From Stomoxys calcitrans (taxonomy: Eukaryota > Arthropoda > Insecta > Diptera > Muscidae), in the NCBI RefSeq assembly GCF_963082655.1, contig NC_081553.1, positions 14,908,643-14,972,642 of the forward strand: DNA of 64,000 bases. The letters are read 5' to 3'. Under the pieces are notes generated by a model. That model saw only the letters and a program-made list of their open reading frames with translations, did not search any database and was not told the origin of the DNA. Made by a program: the position numbers and the translations under genes. This document shows, one piece after another, positions 22,675 through 34,512 of the stretch (positions are counted from its first letter, which is position 1; the number at the start of each line of letters is the position of its first letter).

Positions 22675-25600
22675 TTACCAAAGTGCATTGAGCCCTACTC
22701 GATAATATACTTGACGTGCATTCAGTCTTTGCACAGGCCTATAGTTATTGATCATGGGCTTATCATTCGAATCCAAGACGCCCGAAAATTTCTCCATATT
22801 ACTTCGTGAAATGGCCAATGGTTCGGGGAAGACATGCCATGTGACTGCTTCAAAACATCCCGGTGTTGTCAGAGATCCTTGGTAGGTGTAGAAATGCTTG
22901 GTATTAAGATCACCCAACAATTGACTTAAGCTAATCTGACCACTAATAGGAGTTGATGATTGATATGGCAACACACTGGGTAATTTATCAAAGATTTTGT
23001 TTAAACCCGGATAATAGCGATTGACTTTCTAAAAAAAGAAAAATGGAAAGTTATTAAACTGCCGAAAATTACATACAGATAAAAAAAACATTACCAGAGA
23101 GCTTTTAAACATTATGCCCAATACAGCTAAGCCATCGGGATGCTTTATGGCCTCCTCTATGGTGTCATATTTGATAGATTTGTGAACAATGTGCATTTCA
23201 GCATCGTAGCGTCGATTATCAATGGTATGCTCAGATCCTCGACTTGAACTGCTGCCCCAATGGAAATGAATGCCCATTGCTTCGTAGATCCCATTTAGAG
23301 TTCCACCAGTAATAAAGGGCCGTTTTCCATTTATGGTTGGTGTGACTCCGACATCAACTATGAAGATTATTGTTATTATTGGTCGTATACTTATATTGTG
23401 GGTTAGAGGATTATTAAAGAAGCAGTGGGTATATTTTATTGCCTACTTTTAGGAGTTTCGAAACTTGTATCATCACTTGTATTTGCAATTGAAAAATGAA
23501 TAAATAAAGAAATAAAAAAATCAAGTAAAAGCGTGTTAAATTCGACCATGCCGAATCTTCGAAACCCATCACTATAAGTTTACACAAAATGAATTTAGTT
23601 CAAAAGACATAGTTGTACTTTATGTACGAAATTTCTTCCAAACCAGTAAAAATTAAAGCTTCTAGGAACTTTAGAAAGCTTATCGGGAGATCGGCTTACA
23701 TGGTTACACATATTGTGTACACTATTACACATATTTGTGTACGCGAACAAGAACGTAAGCCCATGAGCTTGAACATATTACGCCCACTAGCACATGTGCC
23801 CGACACTGTTTAGACCAATTTGGACAATTCTTAGCATGTATTTTGTATAAGGATGTGCAAAATTTCAAAACTCATTTAGCCACCCGATTTCAGTTCTCAT
23901 AGCGTACCTTAGAACCAAAAATCATAAAAAGTACCGATTGTGCTACTAAATGTTCCATTTCTCCCACTTTCGGTACGATTTCGCAATTTTTTCTCCAAAA
24001 CTCAATTTTTTGATATGTTCTTTTTAATTGAGCATATTTTCATAATTTTTACCCTTTCCGATCACGCTAGGCAAACTTTCACCATTTCGTAATTTTTAGT
24101 ACCTAAATGTACGAATACCACCAAATACAATCTTATCCCATGCCTATGACCCAGGACCAACATTCACACCGAATTCTAGTTTAGCCGTTGGGGCTGGGGT
24201 TTGATCAGACATTCACGCGTCTTTTTTTTTATATATTTAGAGATCAATTGAGAGTCAAGTGTGTTTACGTACCTGAATGACCATTATTGCTTAATGTTAC
24301 CGGTCCTTTCAAGGGAATGTCATAGTATGTGAACTTTAGAGCTGGCATCGGTAATAGGAATGTCTGAAAAATTATTGAAAAAGAAAAATTTATAAGTTCA
24401 TTTAAATATTTATTCGAAGTTCATCTAGATCCTTCGTTGATCCTATGCCAGGATTCGAACCTAGCCGTTGAGCTTCATAGGCGGATATGCTAACCTCTGC
24501 TCTACAGTGGTCTGTGCACAGCTAATACTAATATGGATCAGTGGAACAGAAAGTATGGTGCAAAACGGAAAGTAATAATGTTTTGTTTCGCCAGCAATTG
24601 TTTTTGCAATTTATTACTTCACGATTAATAGAGAGATTGGTTTATTTGGGAGCTATATCAGCTCAAAGACGTTAGAAGTTTAAACAAAACACTATGTGCA
24701 GAAATTTCAGCCCGATCGTATAATAATTGCAGCTACTATTGGCTCAAGATTTCAAATCAAGAGATTTTTTCTGAGTTTATACGAGAGCTACAACAGATAA
24801 TACACAGATTTGGACCATACTTACCATGGATGTTAAAAGTCATAGCAGAAAACGAAGTGTAAAATTTCAGGCCAATCGGATAATAATAGCAGTTTCTGGA
24901 GCTCAAGATGACTATTCAAGAAATCGGTTTATACGGGACCTATACAAGGTTATACACTGATTTGGATCATAATCTACATCGTATAATAACTACATCTTCT
25001 AGGGACTCAAGAAGTCAAGAATATGGGAGCTCTATCCAAATCTGCACCGATATGTCCCATTTGCAATTCCCAATTCCCTACATGCACAAGATGTATCTGT
25101 ACAAAATTTCAACCGGTTAGCTTTAGTCCGACCGCTATCGTGATTTCCACAGACGGATGGACAAGACTACATCGACTTATATACTTTTCATCAGGACATT
25201 TTTAATCGATCTAGCCATATTCGTCCGTTCGTCAGTCTTTCTGTGGAAAGCGCGCTTACTTTCCAAGGAGTTAAGCTAGGTGCTTGAAATTTTGCACAAA
25301 TTTTTATACCCACCACCATAGGATGGGGTTATACTAATCTAGTCATTCAGTTTGTAACACCTAGAAATATTGTATATATTCTTGATCGTCACGAAATTCG
25401 GATTCGAACTAGCCATGTCTGTCCGTCCGTCCATCTGTCGAAATCACGATACCTGTCGAACGCGTAGAGTTAGCCGCTTGAAATTTTGCACGGATACTTT
25501 ATATTGATGTTAGTTGTTGGGGATTGTAAATGGGTCATATCGGTTCAGCTTTGAATATAGCTCCCATATAAACCGATCTCCCGATTTGACTTCTTGAGCC

Positions 25601-28600
25601 CATGGAAGACACAATTTTTATCCGATTTGGCTGAAGTTATGCACATAGTGTTCTGTTATGACTTCCAACTACTGCGCTAAGTACGGTGAAAATCGGTCTA
25701 TAACCGTATATAGCTCCCATATAGACCGTTCTCCCGATTTGAATTTTTGAGCCCAAGGAAGCTACATTTTTCCATTATGACTTCCAATAACTGTGTCAAG
25801 TACGGTCCAAATCGGTTCATAACCTGATATAGCTCCCATATAAACCGACCTCACGATTTGACTTCTTGAGCCCTTGGAACCGCAATTTTCAAACGATTTG
25901 GCTGAAACAAAGTATTCTGTTATAATTTCCTACAACGGCGCTAAGTACGTACCAAATCGGACTAAAACCTTATATAGCTCTCATATAAACCGATCTCCCG
26001 ATTTGACTTCCTGAGCCCCTCGAAGCCGCAATTTTTTCCGATTTGGCTGAAATTTTGCACATACTATTCTATTTTTACTTCCAACAACTGTACCAAGTAT
26101 GGTTTGAATCTGTTTATGACCTGATATAGATCCCATATAAACCGATCTCACGATTTGATTTCTTGAGCCCCTGGAAGCCGCAATTTTCATCCGATTTGGC
26201 TAATATTTTGCACAAAGTATTCTGTTATGATTTCCAACAACGGAGCTAAGTACGGTCCAAATCGGACTATAACATTATATAGATCCCATAGATCCTGATT
26301 ATCTGGAGGGCGTAATTACTATTCGAATTGCCTGAAATTTTTGAAGGTGTTATTTTTATGACTTCTAACAGTAGAGCAGGCAAACAATCGATAATCGCAA
26401 CATTCGATATTTTCAATAGTTTTAATAATAAATATCGATACTATTGTTAAATTCCCAAGTAAAAATCAGGAGATCGATTTATATAGAAGCAATATCAATT
26501 CACAGACCAAATACCAAAACCAAGGTTAATAGGCCAGTTGGAAGCCATGAGAGAAATCCTTGTACAAAATGTTAGCCTAATGGGATGAAAATTGCGCCCT
26601 CTATAGGCGCAATGGAAACATTCAGTGTCAGGTTGCTTATTTTGGTTTAGTTTTGCAAAAAATTTAACTTTGCGATAGTATGTATCCATTAGAAAAATAT
26701 CAATCGATATTCAGTCAAAAAATTAAGTATCGATAGTGTCATCTATATTTTGCCAGCTCTAGCTAACAGCCGTGACAAGTATTGTCCATATCGGTCTATG
26801 AATTGATATAGCTCTTATATATGTGAAAAATACATTCGAAGAACTTGTTACATGCGATACATGGTGGAGGATATAAAAGATTCGTCCCGGCCGAACTTAA
26901 TGGGCTTTTACTTGTAAATAAAATAAGTTAGTAACTCACCGATTCAGATTGAATGTTTATTGGCGATTGACGTAGGCCATTGCATTGTGGATAGTCGACA
27001 CCCCAATTTGCATTTTCGTAAGACCATAAAGCCTGTGATGATGATGGTGATGTTCCTTTGGGTAAACCTACAAAAGAAATATCATTATAATATTTTATAT
27101 CGATCTTATTTACGCTAAACTGACATTCTACGCTGGTAATACAACTTAGAGATATTTTTTCATACTTTTTTATTTATTTAAGCATGGAAAGAATTATTCA
27201 AATTTATTTAGAATGAACACTATATTAAGAAATTACAGCCTTATTCACAAAACTTAATGAAGTCTAAAAATAGGTTTATTTGACAGTTCTATAAAGGAAA
27301 GGACAGTTCTATAAATCAAATCTACATTAAGTGTTGTGAATAAGGCCTCTAATATTTACTTAAAGAGGGAATTCAAATGACTTATCAGAGATTGTCTCAC
27401 TCACACAGCCTCATTTTCCTTTTGGATACCACTGATTTTTTGTTGTTGTTAATATAAATCCAAGTGACTTTACCTTACTTTATAAATTTGGCTAGGAAAT
27501 GTTCGTAGAGCAGTGATGGGACTGTTTGGTGGAGTGCCAAACGAAATCGCGATCTAGGAAACCAATCAAATGATATTACAGCAAAAACATTTTTAGTTTA
27601 AATGTAGGTATTAGGAGCGATCACTGTGGAAAGTTTTCATAAATCATTGTTTTTGCCAATAAAAAGACAAAGGGAAAGTTTCCAAGCACTTTAAGGTATT
27701 TACTTCAGGAAGCTCTACGTGCGGGTATAAATCCTTGCAAGACAGAAGTAGTTCTTTTCAGCAGGAGATACAAGTTGCCTACAGTGGAACCTGACTCCTT
27801 GGGTGGAGAGAATGTTCCTTTTACAGAAAGCGAAGAATACCTGGGTGTTTTGGCGGACAGGAAATTGAACTTCAAATACAACATTTTGGTAAGGGCAAGA
27901 AAGGCCACTCTTGCCCCATACACCTGCAAGAGAGCCATTGGCAAAAGTTGGGGATTTAGACCGCGTGTCATGCATTGGGTTTATACTGCAGTTGTCAGAC
28001 CTATTATGCTATATGGTGTTGTGGTCTGGTGGACGCCGCTTCAAAAATCCACCTACTGCTCAATACTTATCCGGATCCAAAGGATAGCTTGTTTGTGCAT
28101 CACAGCCGCACTTAGGACGACACCATCTGATGCACTGAATTTAATGCTACATCTTATGCCTCTGGACATTGTGGCTACCCAAATTGCAGCGTCCACTGTC
28201 GTGAGGTTAAGGAAGATTTCTCATTGCTCATGTGGGGGCCAAGGACACTGTGTAATACTTGATACAAAATCCGATGTTCTAGGCTGGGTGGATTACATCC
28301 TACATAAGCCGCTTTTTGATAAAAATTACCGTACCACTATTCCTGACAGAACCGATTGGAGGTACGATATAAAACGACCAGGTGGGCTTTGGGGTGTTCT
28401 CTAGAACTGGTCATATCGAAGAGGTTACCCGACCACTGCAGTGTGTATCAAGCGGAGATCCTTGCAATAAGGAAATGGTGGAATGGCTAAGATATAATCT
28501 CACTACGACGATTGGCATAAATATCTTCTCAGATAGCCAGGCAGCCATTAAATCCCTGCAGAACGTATTTCTGAACACAAAAACCGCCCTTGACTGTCGC

Positions 28601-31600
28601 AGATCTCTCAACGAGATGGCTGAACAGTTCAAAATTCACCTGTTCTGGGTGTCGGGCCACAGAGATATCCCAGGGAATTCTAAAGTAGACGAGCTTGCGA
28701 GACTAAGCCACTACCAAACACACTCCAGGGACACTGGAATCTGTGGGTATGCCCCGAAGGGCAACGAATGATAGATGGCACAAAGAGGGGGCTGTGAGCA
28801 TCCCAAAACTATGTGGCCTTATATAGAGTTGAAGAGGTCTACTGCTTTGCTGCCATTGGCTAGAACAGACGTTTCAATCAATGTGTCCGTCATGACAGGT
28901 CACTGTCTAATCGAAAAACATGCTGACAGACTGAAGGTTGCCAGCATCGACTTTTGCAGAAACTGTGAGGTCTTCGAGGAAGAAGAGATTATAGAACACC
29001 TTCTGTGTGTGTGTCCCGCACTAGCAGTTAGAAGGAGTTCCACTTTAGGTTCTCATTTCTTTGAGAACCTGTCTGATTTAGCGGATGTGAACATTCGCAA
29101 GTTACTGGGTTTTTTAAAGCAATCTGAATGGTTCAACGCTAGGAACTAGAGGCATCTTCCTTCTTCTGCTCCTGTGGTATCACAATGGACGAAAACGTCT
29201 AAGTCTGATGGCAGACTGCCACTTAAACCTAACCTAACCCAATACTCCCATCATATGTTTTACCACCAGCATTATTTTGGTAAATTGTGTGGTTTGGGTA
29301 GTGTTATCACGAAAAATAAAAGTGAAAGAGCCAATATTTGCTAACAATCATCAAAATGGTGGCCCGAGTTGAAAAACGTTTCGTCCACGAATGAACTTTT
29401 GCTTAATAATGAGTAAAATCAAATCTAATCCACTTAAAAAATTTGAAAAGGTACCACACAAACCACTTTGAAATGAAATTTTTATACCCATAACCGAAGG
29501 ATGGGGGTATATTAATTTTGCCATTCCGTTTGCAACACATCGAGATATCTATTTTCGACCCTATAAAGTATATATATGTTTGATCAGCGTAAAAACCTAA
29601 GACGATCTAGCCATGTCCGTCCGTCTGTCTGTTGAAATCGTGCTACAGCCTTTAAAAATAGAGATATTGAGAGAGAAACTTTGCACAGATTCCTTTTTTG
29701 TCTATAAGCAGATAAAGTTCGAAGATGGGCTATATCGGACCATATCTTGATATAGCACCCATATAGACTGATCCGCCGATTTATGGTCTTAGGCCCATAA
29801 AAGCCACGTATATTATCAAATTTTGCTGAAATTTGGAACAGTGAGTTATGCTTGGCACTTCGACACCCTTCTTCAATTTGGCCCAGATCGGTTCAGATTT
29901 GAATATAGCTGTCATATAAACCAATCGCTCGATTTAAAGTCTTGGCCCTATAAAAGGGGCATTTATAATCCGATTTCGATGAAATTTGACACAGTGACGT
30001 TTATGGTTCAGATCGGTCTATATTTAGATATAGCTGTTATAAAGATCAATATTTTGTTCTATAAAATTGATCAATGACCTGTACTTATGAGACCACTCAA
30101 TATCCGTGCCGAATTTGGTCCAAATCGTAGTATCGCACTTTCAACTAAAAACAATTTTAACATACGTAATACTTTTGACTTCACTCACTCTTACATAGAT
30201 ATTTATTGATTTTGTTTACACTACCTCTAATCTAATTGTTCACTTTTTATCCATTGGTTTTTTTGCGAGTTGTATAAATTTTTCCATTCATACCTACATT
30301 TTCGTTGGGGGAGAATGCCAGAGGCAATAACAGATAGAGCCTTTGAACGAACGCAGTAGGATCCATCATTCTGTGCTATTTGGTAACTAATCGTTTGATA
30401 TGGGAATTAATTTGATTGACAGATTTTTTACAACTTTTCGAAGATATTGAAGCTTGATGTTTTTGATGTCTATCCGTTATTAATGCGACTGAAATGCTCT
30501 TTGCAGGCATACCCATATTTTATACTAAAAATTGTTTGTGAACTAAGAGCTGTAAACCAAAGAAAGTTTGTTGTCGGTAGGTAGGCTAATGAAATTTAAA
30601 TCTTCTTTTAAATAGATCTAAAATTGGGAACACTTAATGAATGATTAAAGATGCTTTTCCAAACAAGTGTCAACTGTTTTGCATGTTTAAACAAACGCTT
30701 TTGTTTATCTCCATGCACACTCTACTTTTTTTGTAATACACCCAGAGAAATTAGTCTGTTGATATTAGCAACAATAACTGTCTGCTGCCCCAAAAATGGT
30801 GATCCCATTTAGCGTGATCTATATTCCACATAGTCAACTGCTATATCTCATACTCTCACCTAATTATCTACTAAAGGGTGATTTTTTTGAGGTTAGGATT
30901 TTCATGCATTAGTATTTGACAGATCACGTGGGATTTCAGACATGGTGTCAAAGAGAAAGATGCTCAGTATGCTCTGACATTTCATCATGAATAGACTTAC
31001 TAACGAGCAACGCTTGCAAATCATTGAATTTTATTACCAAAATCAGTGTTCGGTTCGAAATGTGTTCAAATTTTGACAAATTTTGTTCAGCGATGAGGCT
31101 CGTTTCTGGTTGAATGGCTACGTAAATAAGCAAAATTGCCGCATTTGGAGTGAAGAGCAACCAGAAGCCGTTCAAGAACTGCCCATGCATCCCGAAAAAT
31201 GCACTGTTTGGTGTGGTTTGTACGCTGGTGGAATTATTGGACCGTATTTTTTCAAAGATGCTGTTGGACGCAACGTTACGGTGAATGAACACATTTCGAA
31301 CCGAACACTGATTTTGGTAATAAAATTCAATGATTTGCAAGCGTTGCTCGTTAGTAAGTCTATTCATGATGAAATGTCAAAGCATACTGAGCATCTTTCT
31401 CTTTGACACCATGTCTGAAATCCCACGTGATCTGTCAAATACTAATGCATGAAAATCCTAACCTCAAAAAAATCAACCTTTATTATGCAATTGAAACACA
31501 CCATATTTATAGTTATGCTTAAGCATGCTCACTTTCTCAATCGCGCTAACTGTATCTCTCACACATCCACCTAACTACTGCTTTTGTAATATGGCTTTGC

Positions 31601-34283
31601 ATTACCACAAACAAATGAGTAAAAGGCAACAACAATTTTTTTTAAGTAATTTACTAATTTTCGTAAGTTCTAATTCGAGTTTTAAAAAATACAGACTTAT
31701 CTCGCAACTTCATTCCCAGCGTGACCCTAATGCAAGATTACAAGTTTGATTATATATATTTGTAATATGTGTGCACTGAAAAAAATTTTGGACTAATTAT
31801 AAAGATTAGCATACTTAATTTAAAGATGAAAATTTTTTTTAGCCTTTTAAGGAAACATTCACTTTGACGAAAAAAGTTTCTTCATATTAAGGATTTTTTT
31901 TATTTTAAATGCAAAGTTAAAAAATACGTAATTTTAAATCTTGTTGTTGAAGACACAAATTTGAAATGGAGGTCAAAATTTCGTTGAAGATAATGAAATT
32001 GACCTTGAAACAGTACAAGAGGGAACCTTACTTAAAGACGCAAATTTATCTTACAAATTGAATTTCAATTTGAATGTTCAATTTGTATACCCTCCACCAT
32101 AGAATGAGGGTATACTAATTTCGTCATTCTGTTTGTAATACTCGAAATATTCACCTGAGACCCCATAAAGTATATATATTCTACATAGTCGTGACATTAT
32201 ATGTCGATCTAGCCATGCCCGTTCGTCGGTCCGTCCGTCCATCTGTCTGTCGAAACCACGCTAACGTTCGAAGCTAGCCGCTTGAACACAATACTTCTTA
32301 TTAGTGTAGGTCGATTGGGATTGTAAATGGCCCATATCGGTCCATGTTTTGATATAGCTGTCATATAAACCGATCTTGGGTCTTGACTTCTTGAACCACT
32401 AGAGGGCGCAATTCTCATCCGATTTGGCTGAAATTTTTCACGTAGTGTTTTGATATCATTTCCAACAACTACACTATGTATGATTCAAATCGGTTCATAA
32501 TCTGGTATAAATCTTATATAAACCGATTTTGGATCTTGACTTCTTGAGCCAATAGAGTGCGCAATTCTCTACCGATTTGGCTGAAATTTTGCATGAGGTG
32601 TTTTGCTATGACTTCCAATAACTGTGCTAACTATGGCGTAAATCGGTATAGAAACTGATTTAGCTGCCAAAAAAACCGATCTGGGATCTTGACTTCTTGA
32701 GCCCTTAGAGGGCGCAATTCTTATCCGATTGGAATGAAATCTTGCACGATGTGTTTTGTTATCACTTCCAACAACTGTGCTTAGTAAGGTTCAAATCGGT
32801 TCATGTTTTGATATAGCTGCCATATAAGCGGATCTTGGGGCTTGACTTCTTGAGCTTCTAGAGGGCACAATTCTTATCCGATTGGAATGAAATCTTGCAC
32901 GATGTGTTTTGTTATCACTTCCAACAACTGTGGTAAGTAAGGTTCAAATCGGTTCATGTTTTGATTTAGCTGCCATATAAGCGGATCTTGGGTCTTGACT
33001 TCTTGAGCTTCTAGAGGGCACAATTCTCGTTCGATTTGAATGAAATTTTGCCCGTAATGTTTTGGTACCACTACCAACAACTGTGCTAAGTATGATTCAA
33101 ATCGGTTCATAATCTGGTATAGCTGTCATATAAAACGTTCGTGGATCTTGAGCCTCTAGAGGGCGCAATTCTCACCTCATTTTGCATGAGGTGTTTCGAT
33201 ATGACATTCAATAACTGTGCTAAGTATGGCGCAAATCGGTACATAACCTTATATAACTGTCATATAAACCGATCTGGGATCTTGACTTCTGGAGCCTCTA
33301 GAGGGCGCAATTATCATCCGATTTGGCAGAAATTTTGTACAACGGCTTCTCTCATGACCTTCAACATACGTGTCTAATATGGTCTGAATCGACCAATAGC
33401 TCGATCCAGCTCCCATATAAACCTATATCCCGATTTTGCTTCTTGAACCCCTACAAGGCACAATTCTTTTCCGAATTAACCGAATTTTTACACAATGACT
33501 TCTTCTACAATGTTCAGCATTCATTTATGGTCCGAATCGGACTATAACTATATGATATAGCTCCAATAGCAACACAGTTCTTATTCAATATTCTTTGTTT
33601 ACCTAAAAAGAGATACCGCGCATAGAACTCGACAAATGCGATCCATGGTGGAGGGTATAAGATTCGGCCCGGCCAAACTTAGCACGCTCTATCTTGTTTT
33701 TATTTTCATTTTCGTTTTATAAGTACCACGCATACTTTCATTGCCATTAGGGACAAAAGTGCGTAAAATAACTTTCTGTATTTATAACAAGAAAATAATA
33801 AAAACACTGTTTGAATGACGACTGCTGGCGGTTAAATGAATGCGTTACACATTAAAGACGCTTATTTCATTGAAAATGTGAAAAATATAACATGCTTGAC
33901 ATTTTACTTTCAATTGAATTATTATCATTTTATATGCAGCTATTTCACTTTTACTATCGTTTAAAATTAAGCCGATTAAAAAAGAGATCACATTAGAGAA
34001 AAATAATGCATGTGTTTTATGCAACTGTTTGTTAATACACCTGAGTATTGTGAACTTATTTAGTAAAAATATAAACAGTATAAAATACAGTTTGTTTTAT
34101 TTGTTTTAAATTAATAAGAGCTGCATAATTGTTGGTGTTACATTGTTATTTATCTTTATTCAGTCTGAATGTGAAGCATTTTTTACATAGTTTCTTTAGT
34201 CTTTGTTTACAATTTTTCCCACAGAAAAATAATGCTATCGAAACTATGATGTTTGACGAAACGAACGAAATGATTGCCCACAT
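22675..34283 (-). CDS. Secreted alpha-carbonic anhydrase CA-B (five exons, 302 aa)
   Basis: Exons in order are 34283-34211, 27067-26940, 24363-24273, 23357-23095 and 23028-22675. They sum to 909 nt and are in frame throughout, and all introns are GT/AG. It is predicted to be an extracellular CO2 hydratase. Exon 1 encodes a signal peptide (MWAIISFVSSNIIVSIALFF). The domain shows RQSPINI, NNGHS (proton-shuttle His64 present), IHFHWGS (His94, His96), GSEHTID (Glu106), AEMHIVH (His119), GSLTTPGC (Leu198, Thr199) and VTWHVF. The disulfide cysteines lie in YPQCN and TTPGC. Compared with CA-A, first, third and fourth exons have identical lengths and phases, so the two are tandem duplicates. This copy retains the full active site except for Gly at Gln92. 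Exons 2-5 are secure. Exon 1 lies across a 7.1-kb TE-filled intron and rests on phase, its GTAAAC donor, its signal-like sequence and its exact 73-nt length match to CA-A exon 1. Confidence 0.83.
23518..23890 (-). repeat. Family A fragment, reverse orientation
   Basis: Begins TCAAGTAAAAGCGTGTTAAA with a decayed palindrome (TTCGACCATGCCGAA), then GGGAGATCGGCTTACATGG. Intronic in CA-B. DNA from 23890 to about 24230 is unclassified. Confidence 0.65.
24437..24510 (-). mobile_element. SINE head fragment, copy 5
   Basis: The reverse complement of the SINE head: CCAGGATTCGAACCTAG (B box) and GCTAACCTCTGCTCTACAG (A box). The body is absent. In CA-B intron 2. Confidence 0.7.
24600..25200 (-). repeat. 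Family A fragment, reverse orientation
   Basis: Units with GAAATCGGTTTATACGGG, ending in GATTTCCACAGACGGATGG. It is followed by forward family A DNA, forming a second inverted pair, this time in CA-B intron 2. Confidence 0.7.
25201..26915 (+). repeat. Family A element(s), forward, split by a MITE, ending 24 nt from a CA-B donor
   Basis: A short head-proximal fragment (25201-25300) precedes a near-complete element starting at TTTTTATACCCACCACCATA (about 25303). Units repeat to 26360, the MITE at 26372-26761 interrupts, and the tail (TTCGTCCCGGCCGAA then CTTTTACTTGTA) ends at about 26915. The end is some 24 bp from the boundary of CA-B exon 2 (26940). Confidence 0.8.
26372..26761. mobile_element. 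hAT-like MITE with 8-bp target duplication
   Basis: Terminal inverted repeats TAGAGCAGGCAAA and TTTGCCAGCTCTA are flanked by TCTAACAG (26364-26371) and GCTAACAG (26762-26769), an 8-bp duplication with one mismatch as hAT elements make. There is no transposase. Two perfect TATCGATA motifs and two ATCGATA variants lie inside. A reverse family A fragment is nested at about 26456-26650. Confidence 0.75.
27238..27346. mobile_element. Small foldback element (MITE), about 109 bp
   Basis: The left end GCCTTATTCACAAAACTTAA is mirrored by TTAAGTGTTGTGAATAAGGC at the right end. The centre has two copies of GACAGTTCTATAAA. It lies in CA-B intron 1. No coding capacity. Confidence 0.75.
27347..27704. other. 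CA-B intron 1, unclassified
   Basis: No repeat family recognised. I searched the minus strand here for the CA-B first exon and found only ATGs quickly followed by stops. Confidence 0.45.
27705..29240 (+). mobile_element. 5'-truncated non-LTR retrotransposon (LINE), 3' half
   Basis: This is the best-preserved copy of the family also at 3818-4940. The 209-codon frame from 27775 covers the segment after the RT core (EYLGVLADRKLNFKYNIL, VVRPIMLYGVVVWW). RNase H follows in a shifted frame with NIFSDSQAAIKSLQ and WVSGHRDIPGNSKVDELA. Last comes a C-terminal Cys/His finger-like stretch (CRNCEVF, EHLLCVCPAL). The segment carrying the first RNase H Asp is deleted near 28360-28390, so the enzyme is dead. 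The 3' end is a TAACC-type tail at about 29225. It is inserted in CA-B intron 1 opposite to the gene. Likely Jockey/R1-type, not resolved further. Confidence 0.85.
29478..30120 (+). repeat. Family B element, truncated
   Basis: The head is TTTTTATACCCATAACCGAAGG, followed by TAGCCATGTCCGTCCGTC and about three units (TTTATGGTCTTAGGCCC). The palindromic tail is missing. Confidence 0.7.
30121..30871. other. CA-B intron 1, unclassified
   Basis: AT-rich. A minus-strand ORF near 30310-30370 with a hydrophobic core (LYLLLPLAFSP) is discussed under rejected items. Nothing else is recognised. Confidence 0.45.
30872..31482. mobile_element. Palindromic mariner-like element with 196-bp arms
   Basis: The left arm 30872-31067 is the inverted copy of the right arm 31287-31482, with only two mismatches by eye. 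The ends are TA plus AAGGGTGATTTTTTTGAGG (left) and its near mirror (right), as expected for TA-targeting Tc1/mariner elements. Each arm encodes the start of a transposase (MNRLTNEQRLQIIEFYYQNQ), pointing inwards. The 219-bp centre encodes part of the DDE domain (FSDEARFWLNGYVNKQNC and CTVWCGLYAGGIIGPYF) on the plus strand. The rest of the transposase is deleted, so the element is non-autonomous. It sits in CA-B intron 1. Confidence 0.9.
31483..31772. other. Unclassified intronic DNA
   Basis: No recognised repeat. A 74-codon plus-strand ORF (31525-31749) has no supporting features. Confidence 0.4.
31773..32080 (+). repeat. Dispersed AT-rich repeat (second copy at 46823-47060)
   Basis: The two regions share an ordered set of blocks: ACTGAAAAAAATTT, TTAATTTAAAGATGA, CTTTTTAA/CTTTTAAG, AAGGATTTTTTTTATT and GGTCAAAAT. 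The element type is unknown. Confidence 0.55.
32083..33697 (+). repeat. Family A tandem-unit element, near full length
   Basis: The head is TATACCCTCCACCATAGAATG and the tail is GGTGGAGGGTATAAGATTCGG, a GGCCCGGCCAAAC palindrome with one change, and CTATCTTGTTTT. It has about nine units of the GATATAGCTGCCATATAA type. Two adjacent units near 32720-33000 are almost identical, suggesting recent unit expansion. In CA-B intron 1. Confidence 0.8.
33698..34210. other. CA-B intron 1 proximal part
   Basis: AT-rich DNA with no repeat recognised, directly downstream of the proposed CA-B first exon (34283-34211). Confidence 0.45.
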
Positions 34284-34512
34284 AATAGACCTCGATGTGG
34301 TTTCGAAACCAAGGCAACTTGGAATTGTTTGTTTTTGATTATTCTAGTACGGACAACAATCATTGCTTAAATGTTGGTAATGCCGTTTTCAAATATGATA
34401 ACACCGTTTATACATACAGCTATACCAAACAGGTATCGTTTCTAATACTTTGTTGTTCACTCAAATAAACACAAACTTGTGTATTAAGGTGGGTATTAAG
34501 TTCTTTCAACAA

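Noticed and set aside
30310..30370. Minus-strand ORF with LYLLLPLAFSP as the CA-B signal exon
   Set aside because: It has a phase-1 donor-like site, but a related string (VYFLLPLAYP) occurs at 1858-2115 in unrelated DNA, so it is probably a repeat. The exon at 34211-34283 fits better in length and sequence.
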